Source: Mucilaginibacter auburnensis
GTDB lineage: Bacteria > Bacteroidota > Bacteroidia > Sphingobacteriales > Sphingobacteriaceae
NCBI RefSeq assembly: GCF_002797815.1
Contig: NZ_PGFJ01000002.1
Span: 806,001 to 870,000, forward strand
Length of the DNA: 64,000 bases
Reading direction: 5' to 3'
Shown piece by piece: positions 1 to 9,868 of this stretch; within the stretch, counting starts at the first letter, position 1, and every line of letters begins with the position of its first letter. The position numbers and the translations under genes are program-made. Under the pieces are notes generated by a model, which worked only from the letters and a program-made list of their open reading frames with translations, had not been told where the DNA came from and ran no database searches.

Positions 1-398
1 CCGGATGGATATCGGCGGGGGAAATAATCTCCCGCATAAATTTCGTCATCGGCATCGTCCGGAAGCGCTATCAAATTCTTTTTAGCATTATAATAACGCC
101 CGATGGTATCAATAGGAATATCAAACTGCTTGTTTATTTTCAGCATCTTACCTCGGAGGGTATAATAGTTAGCGCCGGTATCGGCAACAACAACATAATA
201 GGTTGCGTATTCATCATCTACATTTAAGGTGCTATCAAGCTTTTCTTTTAAATCACTTTTTACCAATGTAGTAAGAGTATCCTTCCGTCCTTCGGGTTGC
301 TCAGATATTTCCTGCGTTTGCTTGTGCCCGCAAGCCGTAACCAAAACGATAAGTATAAAGTAAATACATAACACCTCTTTAGCACGTTTTTGAGTCAT
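1..398 (-). CDS. Partial lipoprotein of unknown function
   Basis: The reading frame opens at an ATG ending at 398 and runs off the left edge of the window, so the C-terminus is missing. The first 131 codons are visible. The protein starts with a basic residue cluster, a hydrophobic stretch and a lipobox-like LVTAC with Cys23, which predicts a lipidated envelope protein. The rest is acidic and polar, with a VVVADTG strand and a DDADDE cluster near the edge. I do not recognise a family. It is divergent from the peptidase gene at 628. Confidence 0.6.
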   Translation of the reverse strand, partial: MTQKRAKEVLCIYFILIVLVTACGHKQTQEISEQPEGRKDTLTTLVKSDLKEKLDSTLNVDDEYATYYVVVADTGANYYTLRGKMLKINKQFDIPIDTIGRYYNAKKNLIALPDDADDEIYAGDYFPRRYPS

Positions 399-627
399 AT
401 TGATATAAAAGTACAAGTCGGAAATGATATAGTGAAGTTTGACAGCATTTATAATTCAGCCCAAGTATTTCATCTATTTTCGTGTACCAAACACAACTCC
501 CGGACTTGCCGACTTTCCGAACTTCCTGACAAAACGAAAAATGTTTACATCTTTCAGACGTACACGCTTCCGCACTTGCCGACTAATCTGCACATTTGCA
601 TATCTACATATTTACGCATCAACAAAC

Positions 628-2328
628 ATGATCCATAAAAAAACACGCAAATACATCCCTGCTGATCTGGATATCAAATGGGAAAACCTTGAACCACTTT
701 ATACTGACTTGGTTAACCGCCATATCAACAACGTAGGCGATCTGGAGCTTTGGCTACGCGACCGCAGCGAACTGGAAGCTGCTTTAGAGGAAGACTTTGC
801 CTGGCGCTATATCCGCATGACCTGCGATACCAATAGTGAGGAAAAGCTGGCCGCTTTCCAATACTTCGCTACCGAGATTGAGCCTAAAACAGCGCCTTAC
901 AGTAACGAACTTAACAAAAAACTGGTTGCCAGCGATTTTTTTGACGAACTGGACCACGACAAATATTTTGTTTACCTCCGCGGTGTTAAAAAAGCGTTGG
1001 AACTGTTCAGGGAAGAAAACATCCCGATACAAACACAGATACAGGTGGAGCAGCAAAAGTACCAGCAGATAAGCGGTGCTATGTCTGTTACCATTGGCGA
1101 TAAGGAATATACCTTAGAACAAGCAGCAGTTTTGCTGAAAGATACTGATCGCGCCAAACGCGAGGAAGCCTGGAAAGCAATAACCTCCCGCCGCCTGCAG
1201 GAAAAAGAGAAATTGGATGAGTTGTACGATCACCTGCGCGGCCTGCGCCACCAGGTAGCTGTAAACGCCGGTTTTGAAAACTACCGCGACTATATGTTCC
1301 AGGCCTTAGGCAGATTTGACTACACCCCGCAGGATTGCTATGCCTTCCATGAAGCCATTGAGCGCGAGGTGGTACCTATTTTGCAGGAGCAGGCACATCA
1401 GCGCAAAGAGGCATTAGGCCTGGAAGAACTTCGTCCCTGGGATATGGATGTAAATACTTCAGGCAAACCACCGCTTAAACCATTTAACAACGGCGAGGAA
1501 CTTATAGATAAAACCATCCAGTGCTTTACCAACATCAGCAAGTACCTGGGTGAGCGTTTGGAAATAATGAAGGTTAACAACCTGTTTGATGTGGAGAGCC
1601 GCAAAGGTAAGGCTCCGGGTGGTTACAACTATCCCCTATCAGAAACCGGCGCGCCTTTCATCTTTATGAACTCGGCTAATACCTTCCGCGATCTGACCAC
1701 CATGGTACACGAGGGTGGGCATGCTGTACATACTTTCCTTACTGCTGATCTGGAACTGAACGACTTTAAACATTGCCCGTCTGAAGTGGCGGAGTTGGCG
1801 TCTATGTCAATGGAGCTGCTCTCTATGGATAACTGGAATGTGTACTTTACTAATGAGGACGACCTGCGCCGCGCCAAACGCGACCAATTGGTGGATGTGT
1901 TGAAAACCCTGCCATGGGTAGCCGTGGTTGACCAGTTCCAGCACTGGATCTACACCAACCCTGGCCACACTGCAGACGAGCGTCGCGACGCCTGGAAGCA
2001 GATCTATGAGCGCTTTGGTGCCGGCTTTGCCGATTGGAGCGGTTTTGAAGATGCAGAGCTTAACCTATGGCAAAAACAGCTGCATATATTTGAGATACCG
2101 TTCTACTATATTGAATATGGCATGGCTCAGTTAGGTGCTATCGCGGTATGGAAAAACTATAAAGAAAATCCTACAAAAGCACTTGAGCAATACCTGGATG
2201 CTTTGAAGTTAGGCTACACCAAAACCATTAAAGAGATATACGAGACAGCAGGCATCAAATTTGATTTCAGCGCTGATTATGTAGCCGAACTGGCACAATT
2301 TGTTAAGGCAGAGATAGAGAAATTGTAG
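628..2328 (+). CDS. M3 family oligoendopeptidase (PepF-like metallopeptidase)
   Basis: A zinc peptidase of about 566 residues that should cleave short peptides in the cytoplasm. The active-site motif HEGGH lies at residues 361-365, and Glu386 in PSEVAE is the probable third zinc ligand, as in the M3 family. The length fits M3B enzymes. I start at the ATG at 628 because the conserved sequence begins there with MIHKKTRKY. The open frame continues upstream to 439, but that stretch is Cys/Arg/Phe-rich and looks like translated intergenic DNA. No signal peptide is seen with this start. It stands alone. Confidence 0.9.
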   Translation: MIHKKTRKYIPADLDIKWENLEPLYTDLVNRHINNVGDLELWLRDRSELEAALEEDFAWRYIRMTCDTNSEEKLAAFQYFATEIEPKTAPYSNELNKKLVASDFFDELDHDKYFVYLRGVKKALELFREENIPIQTQIQVEQQKYQQISGAMSVTIGDKEYTLEQAAVLLKDTDRAKREEAWKAITSRRLQEKEKLDELYDHLRGLRHQVAVNAGFENYRDYMFQALGRFDYTPQDCYAFHEAIEREVVPILQEQAHQRKEALGLEELRPWDMDVNTSGKPPLKPFNNGEELIDKTIQCFTNISKYLGERLEIMKVNNLFDVESRKGKAPGGYNYPLSETGAPFIFMNSANTFRDLTTMVHEGGHAVHTFLTADLELNDFKHCPSEVAELASMSMELLSMDNWNVYFTNEDDLRRAKRDQLVDVLKTLPWVAVVDQFQHWIYTNPGHTADERRDAWKQIYERFGAGFADWSGFEDAELNLWQKQLHIFEIPFYYIEYGMAQLGAIAVWKNYKENPTKALEQYLDALKLGYTKTIKEIYETAGIKFDFSADYVAELAQFVKAEIEKL

Positions 2329-2457
2329 TTAGAGATTAGTTGAGTTGTGATTAGCAATTAGTCTTTTTTAACTTAAACTATACCTAATTTAACATTAATT
2401 AACAATTCTCTGACTGCCATATACCCCACTTGGTACGGTTTTAGGGGCACTTAACAC

Positions 2458-3108
2458 ATGAGGAAAATGATGTTAAGTGCCGCCTTGCTGTTTTTTACCG
2501 CAGCAGGATTTGCACAACAACTGGAACCGGTAAAAATTGATAGTCTGGTAACTGTGTCGTTACCGGCCAGCTATAATAAAGTTGATACCCTTGACCAGCA
2601 GGTTTATTCTGCCAATAGCGATCTGGGTTATATGGTGGTAGTTAAAGCTACCGAAGACAATAACAAACCTTTGGAAAAAGAGAATGACCTCAACAAGGTG
2701 ATGGATAACTATGTAGATAACTTTAAGCACCAATACAAAGATGCCAGCGCCCAAAACGTGCGCGACACCACTGTTGGCCCGCTTAAAGCAAAAGCTTTTA
2801 CATTAGAGTATCGCGCCGACGACAGCAGTGTTCAGTTTAAAAACTTTGTTTTGCTTTACACTACAGGGGCAAGCTACTTTTTTCAATACGCGTACCCAAG
2901 TATGCGATCAGATGTGGTAGGTAACGAATTAAAAACCTTCCTGTCGTCAATAAAGGTTTCGCCGCAACTATCAAGAACTGACCAATACTTATCTAATGAT
3001 AAAGGCATGTCTCCTGTAGTAAAAACAGGGCTAATAGCAGGCGGCTCTTTACTGGTAGTAGCCTTAGTTGTTGTTTGGATGAACAAACGTAAACAAGCTA
3101 TTGCATAA
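2458..3108 (+). CDS. Secreted protein with C-terminal membrane anchor, unknown function
   Basis: A 216-residue protein with a clear N-terminal signal peptide ending near GFAQQ (residues 1-20). The middle region has alternating strands and helices and is followed by a single C-terminal membrane segment at about residues 188-207 (GLIAGGSLLVVALVVVW) and a basic tail NKRKQ. This predicts a periplasmic domain held in the inner membrane with the tail in the cytoplasm. I recognise no family or catalytic motif. A strong hairpin terminator follows at once. Confidence 0.75.
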   Translation: MRKMMLSAALLFFTAAGFAQQLEPVKIDSLVTVSLPASYNKVDTLDQQVYSANSDLGYMVVVKATEDNNKPLEKENDLNKVMDNYVDNFKHQYKDASAQNVRDTTVGPLKAKAFTLEYRADDSSVQFKNFVLLYTTGASYFFQYAYPSMRSDVVGNELKTFLSSIKVSPQLSRTDQYLSNDKGMSPVVKTGLIAGGSLLVVALVVVWMNKRKQAIA

Positions 3109-3130
3109 TATAACAACCTGATTTAAGAAT

Positions 3131-3168
3131 AAAGGGATGGCAAATTTGCCATCCCTTTTATTTTTTTA
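3131..3168. terminator. Bidirectional terminator between convergent genes
   Basis: A perfect inverted repeat has arms AAAGGGATGGCAAA (3131-3144) and TTTGCCATCCCTTT (3145-3158), followed by a T-rich run on the plus strand. It serves the gene ending at 3108. The right arm touches the stop codon of the PAP2 gene on the other strand. Confidence 0.85.
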
Positions 3169-3814
3169 TAAGTCCCCGGCTCCATTTTCCGGAGTGCAGG
3201 AATTTCCAGTTGTCGGCAAAATATAACCAGATGGCGCTGATCATCACACCAATGGCCGAACCTGCGGTTACATCCTCAAAAAAATGCTGACTAAGGTACA
3301 TCCTTGAATAACCTACCAGGGCAGCTAGCAGGAATAAAGGTAATCCCCACTGCTTTTTACGGCATAAATAAGTAATCACAATAGCGGTGCTAAAGGCACT
3401 CACGGTATGCCCCGACGGAAAACTATGCAGGCTCAATTGTTCAGTGCCAATTACAAAATGTATTCGGTCCAGCTGGTCTTTAAAATACAGTTGTGGTCGT
3501 GGGGCATCAAAATATCGCTTTAATACCTGTGCTACCAACGCACTTACAATGTTGGCGGTAGACACTAAAAACGCAAAACGATAATTATACAGGATGAGCG
3601 CTAAACCTAATACTACCACCGTCCAACCACTACCCATATTGGTAATATAGGGCGCGGCATTATCTGCCCAAGGGCTGTAAAGTGCATTTACGTAGAAATA
3701 AATTTCTTCACGGGTGTAGGTTAGCTTTATTATCAAACAAATGGCAAGCACAATTAAAAAGGGGATCAAAAACCATCTTACCTGATATAAAATGTGCCTC
3801 ATGCTTATATTCAT
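3158..3814 (-). CDS. PAP2 superfamily membrane phosphatase
   Basis: A 218-residue integral membrane lipid phosphatase of the PAP2 family. All three signature motifs are visible: K-x6-RP at residues 99-107 (KRYFDAPRP), PSGH at 133-136, and SR-x5-H-x3-D at 170-181 (SRMYLSQHFFED). About five or six hydrophobic segments surround them. The family removes phosphate from undecaprenyl pyrophosphate, phosphatidic acid or lipid A; the substrate cannot be read from the sequence. It is divergent from the permease at 3895. Confidence 0.9.
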   Translation of the reverse strand: MNISMRHILYQVRWFLIPFLIVLAICLIIKLTYTREEIYFYVNALYSPWADNAAPYITNMGSGWTVVVLGLALILYNYRFAFLVSTANIVSALVAQVLKRYFDAPRPQLYFKDQLDRIHFVIGTEQLSLHSFPSGHTVSAFSTAIVITYLCRKKQWGLPLFLLAALVGYSRMYLSQHFFEDVTAGSAIGVMISAIWLYFADNWKFLHSGKWSRGLIKK

Positions 3815-3857
3815 GCTGCAAAGTAACGCATATACTTATACTCAGCAAAAAAATGAT

Positions 3858-3865
3858 TATGTTTG
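3858..3865 (+). promoter_or_regulatory. Candidate -7 box (TATGTTTG) of the permease gene
   Basis: TATGTTTG matches the Bacteroidota -7 consensus TAnnTTTG, 29 bp upstream of the permease ATG. No convincing -33 TTTG was seen, so this rests on one element. Confidence 0.4.
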
Positions 3866-3894
3866 ATTTCCATTGACGCATCTTATTAAATCAA

Positions 3895-5592
3895 ATGTCG
3901 AAAAGTATATTTCGAAAAAAGTCTATTAGCAAAATTTTAGCCGACGTTGCAAGCGGCTTCAGCGACTCAGAACACTCAGGCGTTCATCTCCAAAAAGAAT
4001 TAAAAGTTAAGGACCTTACCTTGATGGGTATAGCCGCAGTTGTAGGCGCAGGTATATTCTCCACCATCGGCGAAGCATCGTTTTATGGCGGACCGGGGGT
4101 AAGTATATTATTCGTATTAACTGCCATTACCTGTGGGTTCTCCGCACTTTGTTATGCCGAATTTGCTTCCCGCATACCGGTTGCAGGTAGCGCTTATACC
4201 TATGCTTATGCATCATTTGGTGAGCTGATAGCATGGATAATTGGCTGGGACCTGTTGATGGAATATGCCATTGGTAATATTGCCGTGGCCATATCATGGA
4301 GCGGCTATTTTGTGAACCTGTTAGAAGGGTTTAACATCCATATGCCCGCTTACCTCACCATGGATTATTTAACAGCATTTAAAGCGCACGAAAAAATACA
4401 GGAACTCACCGCAGCTGGTCAGCTTTCAACTATTACCGATGACCTTAAAAACGCTGCTGAAGCTTGGGCTACAGCTCCTGGTTCAGGCGATTTCAGAATA
4501 ATAGCCAACATACCGGCACTGCTTATTGTGGTGATCATAACTTATTTGGTCTACATAGGTATACGCGAAACTAAAAAGGCAACCAATGCTATGGTTATGC
4601 TTAAAATAGCGGTGGTTATTGCAGTAATTATTATTGGTTTTTTCTATGTTACTCCGGCCAACTGGCACCCGTTTTTACCTAATGGTTTTGGTGGGGTAAT
4701 GAAGGGCGTATCGGGTGTATTCTTTGCCTACATTGGCTTTGATGCCATATCAACCACTGCTGAAGAATGCGAGAACCCCCGGCGTGACTTGCCGCGCGGC
4801 ATGATCTACTCATTGGTTATTTGCACCGTTTTATACGTGTTGGTTGCATTGGTACTCACAGGAATGGTTAGTTACAAAGACCTGCAAGTTGCCGACCCGT
4901 TGGCATTTGTTTTTGGCAAGATCGGTCTTAATAAAATTAGCTATGTAATATCTGTAAGCGCGGTTATCGCTACAGCCAGCGTGTTGCTTATTTTCCAATT
5001 GGGACAACCACGCATATGGATGAGCATGAGTCGTGATGGTTTATTACCCAAAGCGTTTTCGCGTATTCATCCAAAATATCGCACACCATCATTCTCAACC
5101 ATTGTAACAGGTTTTGTGGTAGCTATACCCGCATTGTTTATGAACCTTACTGAGGTAACCGACCTAACAAGCATAGGCACCCTGTTTGCATTTGTGCTGG
5201 TTTGCGGCGGCGTGTTGCTTTTACCTAAAGAAGATGCTACCCGCGGGCGTTTCAAAATGCCTTACATCAACGCCAGGTTTATAATGCCCGCTTTGTTTGT
5301 AGTTGGGATCGTTGTTTTCAGATCGCAGCTCAGCGGCTTATTTTCAGGTGATGATCTGCACCAGAACTTCCCCTACTTCCTGTTTGTAATTTTAGCTGCG
5401 GGCTTGGCGGTGGCATCGTTCATAAAAAATCTGTCGCTAATTCCTGTTTTGGGTTTATTGAGCTGTTTTTATTTAATGTCGTCTCTAAACTATCAAAGCT
5501 GGATAAGGTTCCTCATCTGGCTGGTTATTGGTTTAGTTATATACGCTACCTATAGCTATAAAAACAGCGCGCTTGCTAAAGAAGTTAATTGA
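3895..5592 (+). CDS. APC-family amino acid permease
   Basis: A 565-residue multispanning transporter of the amino acid-polyamine-organocation superfamily. The first transmembrane helix carries the helix-breaking GIAAVVGAGIFSTIG substrate-binding motif at about residues 45-60. The conserved FFAYIGFD segment (helix 6) and the EECENPRRDLPRG loop also point to the cationic amino acid transporter/YfnA branch. About 12 or more hydrophobic segments are visible. A polar insert at about residues 150-195 separates two helices and is longer than usual. It should import amino acids across the inner membrane; the substrate is not determined. It is a single-gene unit. Confidence 0.88.
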   Translation: MSKSIFRKKSISKILADVASGFSDSEHSGVHLQKELKVKDLTLMGIAAVVGAGIFSTIGEASFYGGPGVSILFVLTAITCGFSALCYAEFASRIPVAGSAYTYAYASFGELIAWIIGWDLLMEYAIGNIAVAISWSGYFVNLLEGFNIHMPAYLTMDYLTAFKAHEKIQELTAAGQLSTITDDLKNAAEAWATAPGSGDFRIIANIPALLIVVIITYLVYIGIRETKKATNAMVMLKIAVVIAVIIIGFFYVTPANWHPFLPNGFGGVMKGVSGVFFAYIGFDAISTTAEECENPRRDLPRGMIYSLVICTVLYVLVALVLTGMVSYKDLQVADPLAFVFGKIGLNKISYVISVSAVIATASVLLIFQLGQPRIWMSMSRDGLLPKAFSRIHPKYRTPSFSTIVTGFVVAIPALFMNLTEVTDLTSIGTLFAFVLVCGGVLLLPKEDATRGRFKMPYINARFIMPALFVVGIVVFRSQLSGLFSGDDLHQNFPYFLFVILAAGLAVASFIKNLSLIPVLGLLSCFYLMSSLNYQSWIRFLIWLVIGLVIYATYSYKNSALAKEVN

Positions 5593-5597
5593 TTTGT

Positions 5598-5713
5598 TCT
5601 GAACTAAGATTGTCTGAACTAAGATTAGTTGGATTGATATTATTATAGGATTATACCATCCGGTTGTTTAAATCTTAAACTCAAATAAATCCTGCAAATC
5701 TTAGTTCAGACAA
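5598..5713. repeat. REP-like palindromic intergenic element
   Basis: Two direct copies of TCTGAACTAAGATT lie at 5598-5611 and 5613-5626. The second is part of TTGTCTGAACTAAGATT (5610-5626), which is the exact inverted complement of AATCTTAGTTCAGACAA at 5697-5713. The interior contains GGATT/AATCC-type words. This is the style of dispersed palindromic repeat common in Sphingobacteriaceae and related genomes. A one-sided relative, TTGTCTGAACCCGGATTT, lies at 34763-34780. Confidence 0.7.
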
Positions 5714-5766
5714 ATCATCCTTAAGACATTCTTTTCAACACCGCTGTTCTGCCATTACTTTTTTAA

Positions 5767-5774
5767 TAAATTTG
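5767..5774 (+). promoter_or_regulatory. Candidate -7 box (TAAATTTG) of dnaE
   Basis: TAAATTTG matches TAnnTTTG and sits 40 bp before the dnaE ATG, giving a leader of about 35 nt. No strong -33 element was identified. Confidence 0.4.
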
Positions 5775-5814
5775 TATACTACCGATTTGGGGAGAAAGAT
5801 ATAGCGAGTTTATC

Positions 5815-8800
5815 ATGCCGGAATTTTCACACTTACACGTACACACCCAGTTTTCACTATTAGACGGTGCTGCCGATATATCCAAGCTTTATAAAAAAGC
5901 TGCTGCGGATGGCATGAAAGCGCTGGCTATTACTGACCATGGTAACATGTTTGGGGTGTTTAAATTTGTGGCCGAGGCCGGTAAACACAATGTTAAACCC
6001 ATTGTAGGCTGCGAGTTTTATGTGGTTGAGGATCGCCATAAAAAACAATTCACCAAAGAGAAAAAAGATGTACGCCGGCACCAGCTTTTCTTAGCTAAAA
6101 ACCCCGAAGGTTATAAAAACCTGGTTAAGCTGTGCTCTTACGGCTACATGGAAGGCCTTTACAGCAAATGGCCCCGTATTGATAAAGAACTTATATTAAA
6201 GCACCATAAAGGGCTTATTGCCACTACTTGCTGTATTGGCGCATCGGTACCGCAAACTATTTTAAAAGGTACACCGGAGGAAGCGGAGGCCGAATTTAAA
6301 TGGTGGCTCGACCTGTTTGGCGAAGACTATTACATAGAATTACAACGACATGAAATTCCAGAGCAGGAGATCATCAACCAGCAACTGCTCAAATACGCCA
6401 AAAAATATAATGTAAAGGTGATCTGCTCTAATGATTCGCACTACGTGGATCAGCAGGACAGTAACGCGCACGATATTTTGCTTTGTGTGAACACCGGCGA
6501 TATGCAAAGCACTCCTATTGCTACCGATGAGGAAGGCGGCAAGGGATACAGGTTTGGTTTCCCTAACGACCAATTCTATTTTAAAACACAGGCCGAAATG
6601 GGACAACTGTTCCATGACCTGCCGGAATCATTAGACAACACAGGCGAGATCGTGGACAAGGTGGAGGTATTGAAGCTGAAACGCGACATATTGCTACCTA
6701 ACTTTGTTATCCCCAACGAGTTTAAAATACACAGCGAAAGCACGCCGGATTCGGATACGCTAAACCAGTGGGAATACCTTAAACACTTAACGTTTAAGGG
6801 TGCTGCCGAGCGTTACAGTGACCTCACCGCCGAAATTGAAGAACGCATCAACTTTGAGTTGTTCACCATACGCACCATGGGCTTTGCGGGCTACTTCCTT
6901 ATCGTGGCCGACTTTATTAAAGCCGGGCGAGATATGGGTGTATTTATTGGCCCGGGGCGTGGTTCGGCAGCGGGTTCGGTGGTGGCTTATTGTATAGGCA
7001 TCACCAACATAGACCCTGTAAAATATAACCTGCTGTTTGAAAGATTCCTGAACCCCGACCGTAAGTCGATGCCCGATATTGATACGGACTTTGACGATGC
7101 CGGCAGGCAGCGTGTAATTGATTACGTAGTTGATAAGTACGGCAAAAATCAGGTGGCGCAGATCATCACCTACGGTTCAATGGCTGCGCGTACCAGTATT
7201 CAGGATGTTGGCCGCGTACTGGATATGCCATTATCAGATGTTAGCGCACTGAAAAAGCTGGTGCCTGAAACCTTGGGTATCAACCTGAAAACCGCTATCG
7301 AGCAGGTGCCTGAACTACAGGATATCTACAAATCAAACGACCTGAAAGGTGTGGTACTTCGCGAGGCTGAAAAGCTGGAGGGTTCTGTACGTAATACAGG
7401 TGTACACGCTGCAGGTATCATTATCGCCCCATATGACCTTACCGACATTGTACCGGTAGCAACAGCAAAGGATTCTGACCTGTTGGTTACCCAATATGAT
7501 GGCCGTGTTATTGAGGATGCAGGCGTTATCAAGATGGACTTTTTGGGGCTAAAAACGCTTACTATTTTAAAGGACGCCCTTCGCCTCATCAAGCAAAATC
7601 ATGGTGTTGAGATAGATATAGATTACATCCCGCTTGACGACCAGAAAACTTTTGAGCTATACCAACGCGGCGATACCAACGGCACGTTCCAGTTTGAAAG
7701 TGATGGTATGCAAATGTACCTGCGCGAACTAAAACCCGATAAGTTTGAGGACTTGATAGCCATGAACGCCCTTTATCGTCCGGGGCCGATAGAGTATATA
7801 CCCAACTTTATTAACCGTAAGCATGGCCGTGAACCCATAACGTTTGACTTGCCGGATATGGAAGAATACCTGGGTGAAACCTACGGTATTACGGTGTATC
7901 AGGAGCAGGTGATGCTTCTATCGCAGAAACTGGCTGGCTTTAGTAAAGGTGATGCCGACGTTCTGCGTAAAGCCATGGGTAAAAAGCAGATTGAGGTATT
8001 GAACAAAATGGAGGCGCAGTTTATGGATGGCGCTTCGGCTAAAGGGCATCCAAAAGATAAGCTGACAAAGATATGGAACGATTGGAAAGCATTTGCCCAA
8101 TACGCGTTCAACAAATCGCACTCCACCTGTTATGCATTTGTGGCCTATCAAACGGCTTATTTAAAAGCGCATTATCCTTCTGAATACATGGCCGCGGTTT
8201 TAAACAACCAGAATAGTATTGAGAAGATCACCTTCTTTATGGAGGAGTGCCGCCGCATGGGTATTGAGGTTTTGGGCCCTGATATTAACGAAAGTTATAT
8301 GGCCTTTACCGCTAATAAAAACGGCGTTATCCGCTTTGGTTTGGCCGGTGTTAAAGGCGTTGGCGAAAAGGCGGTTGAAAGCATTATTGATGAGCGCATT
8401 GAGCGCGGCCCTTATAAGGATGTTTACGATTTTGCAAGGCGCTCTAACACACGTAGCGTTAACCGCAAGGCTTATGAAAATTTAGTTTATGGCGGCGCGT
8501 TTGATAATTTCGGTTATCACCGGGCGCAGTTTTTCGCTAAATCAGAGAATGTACCGCTTACCGGGGTAGAACGTTTGATCAAGTACTCAAATGATTACCA
8601 AAATACACAAAACAGCTCACAGTCTTCCCTATTTGGCGGGTCGGTAGCCTCATTTGTTCCGGAACCGCCTATGCCTGAGTGCGAAGAGTGGGGTTTGATA
8701 GAAAAATTAAAGTGTGAGAAAGACGTAATTGGTATATACCTTACCGGACACCCGCTTGACAATTATAAATTGGAGCTGGAAAAGTATTGTAATAGTACCA

Positions 8801-9405
8801 TTGCCGATTTAAAGAATATGCAAAAAGCCCGCTCGGGCGAAGGTGGCGAAGAAGTAATGGCTGCTTTTGCCGCGCTTAGAAGAAAGGGCGAGGTATGCAT
8901 TGGCGGACTGGTGGGTAACGCTCAGCATAAAATGACAAAAACGGGCAGGCCTTTCGGCACCTTTGTTTTGGAAGATTACTATGAATCGTACGAGTTTGCC
9001 CTTTTTGGCGATGACTACGTGAAGTTTAAGGATCTCATGGTTAATGGTTACTTTCTTCATATTAAAGGTACAATTGAAGAAAAATTCAGACAGAAAGATA
9101 ACTGGGACCTGCGCATAACTACTATGAGCCTGCTCACAGAAATGCGCGACAAGTTAACCCGCTCTTTAACCGTAGCGCTTGACCTGAGTGCCATTAACTC
9201 ACAACTGATGCAGGATATTCAAAAGGTAGTAAATATCAACAACGAAAAATATCCGGTAAAAAACTGCTCGCTGCGTTTCATTATAAAAGACCGCGAAGAT
9301 TCTTTATTGGTTGATATGGCCTCAAAAACGTACAAGGTAAACCCAAGTGATGACCTAATGGCAGATATAGCATCGCTTACCCGCACACAGCCTATTTTAA
9401 ATTAA
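5815..9405 (+). CDS. dnaE: DNA polymerase III subunit alpha
   Basis: The 1196-residue replicative polymerase of the C family, which extends primers at the fork. The N-terminal PHP domain begins at residue 5 with HLHVHTQFSLLDG and runs to about residue 280, with TDHGNMFG included. The catalytic palm follows, with GPGRGSAAGS at about 382-391 and PDIDTDFDD at about 419-427 carrying catalytic aspartates. The fingers, helix-hairpin-helix (GLAGVKGVGEKA at about 842-853) and an OB-fold near residue 1030 complete the family order. Length and domain order match DnaE rather than PolC, as there is no inserted exonuclease domain. It appears monocistronic. Confidence 0.97.
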   Translation: MPEFSHLHVHTQFSLLDGAADISKLYKKAAADGMKALAITDHGNMFGVFKFVAEAGKHNVKPIVGCEFYVVEDRHKKQFTKEKKDVRRHQLFLAKNPEGYKNLVKLCSYGYMEGLYSKWPRIDKELILKHHKGLIATTCCIGASVPQTILKGTPEEAEAEFKWWLDLFGEDYYIELQRHEIPEQEIINQQLLKYAKKYNVKVICSNDSHYVDQQDSNAHDILLCVNTGDMQSTPIATDEEGGKGYRFGFPNDQFYFKTQAEMGQLFHDLPESLDNTGEIVDKVEVLKLKRDILLPNFVIPNEFKIHSESTPDSDTLNQWEYLKHLTFKGAAERYSDLTAEIEERINFELFTIRTMGFAGYFLIVADFIKAGRDMGVFIGPGRGSAAGSVVAYCIGITNIDPVKYNLLFERFLNPDRKSMPDIDTDFDDAGRQRVIDYVVDKYGKNQVAQIITYGSMAARTSIQDVGRVLDMPLSDVSALKKLVPETLGINLKTAIEQVPELQDIYKSNDLKGVVLREAEKLEGSVRNTGVHAAGIIIAPYDLTDIVPVATAKDSDLLVTQYDGRVIEDAGVIKMDFLGLKTLTILKDALRLIKQNHGVEIDIDYIPLDDQKTFELYQRGDTNGTFQFESDGMQMYLRELKPDKFEDLIAMNALYRPGPIEYIPNFINRKHGREPITFDLPDMEEYLGETYGITVYQEQVMLLSQKLAGFSKGDADVLRKAMGKKQIEVLNKMEAQFMDGASAKGHPKDKLTKIWNDWKAFAQYAFNKSHSTCYAFVAYQTAYLKAHYPSEYMAAVLNNQNSIEKITFFMEECRRMGIEVLGPDINESYMAFTANKNGVIRFGLAGVKGVGEKAVESIIDERIERGPYKDVYDFARRSNTRSVNRKAYENLVYGGAFDNFGYHRAQFFAKSENVPLTGVERLIKYSNDYQNTQNSSQSSLFGGSVASFVPEPPMPECEEWGLIEKLKCEKDVIGIYLTGHPLDNYKLELEKYCNSTIADLKNMQKARSGEGGEEVMAAFAALRRKGEVCIGGLVGNAQHKMTKTGRPFGTFVLEDYYESYEFALFGDDYVKFKDLMVNGYFLHIKGTIEEKFRQKDNWDLRITTMSLLTEMRDKLTRSLTVALDLSAINSQLMQDIQKVVNINNEKYPVKNCSLRFIIKDREDSLLVDMASKTYKVNPSDDLMADIASLTRTQPILN

Positions 9406-9547
9406 CAGCTGAATTGCTATCTTATTGTAAACAAAACTCCCTTGTTAGGGTTGTTTATATTACTCCTGCAATATAATACCGCTAAATCCAGCCGATACTT
9501 TTCATCGTAATTACACCTCTATCTTAACATTACTTACAATTTCTGTT

Positions 9548-9736
9548 ATGGAAAAACCGTATTTACGTTGTCATAAATGCAAACAACCCTTTCACTACCG
9601 GGTTAAAACACCTTTATGGCTTTCATCCATTTTGTTCTTTTTACCAATAAAAAGTTTCTTCTGCGCGCGGTGTTTAAAAGTGAGGCACCTCCTTTTATCA
9701 GACAAAGATTTTGAAAAATATCATGATCCGTTATAG
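9548..9736 (+). CDS. Small zinc-ribbon protein
   Basis: A 62-residue protein with two Cys pairs, CHKC at residues 8-11 and CARC at about 39-42, separated by a hydrophobic Trp/Leu/Phe-rich stretch. This spacing suggests one zinc-ribbon or rubredoxin-like knuckle. No broader family is recognised. It lies between dnaE and thioredoxin on the same strand but 132 bp from the latter, so co-transcription is uncertain. Confidence 0.6.
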   Translation: MEKPYLRCHKCKQPFHYRVKTPLWLSSILFFLPIKSFFCARCLKVRHLLLSDKDFEKYHDPL

Positions 9737-9868
9737 CCGTTGATCACCAATTTGTCAAAGTGGATAATTATGCAGTTTGTTAGTAATTTCTTTGTCAGAA
9801 TGTCAGTACCGTACTTGTGGCAAGCAATTTGAATACTCATATTTGTTTAACAATAAAATTTATATATC

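Noticed and set aside
439..627. Upstream extension of the M3 peptidase reading frame
   Set aside because: The extra 63 residues are Cys/Arg/Phe-rich with no family similarity, and conserved sequence starts at the ATG at 628.
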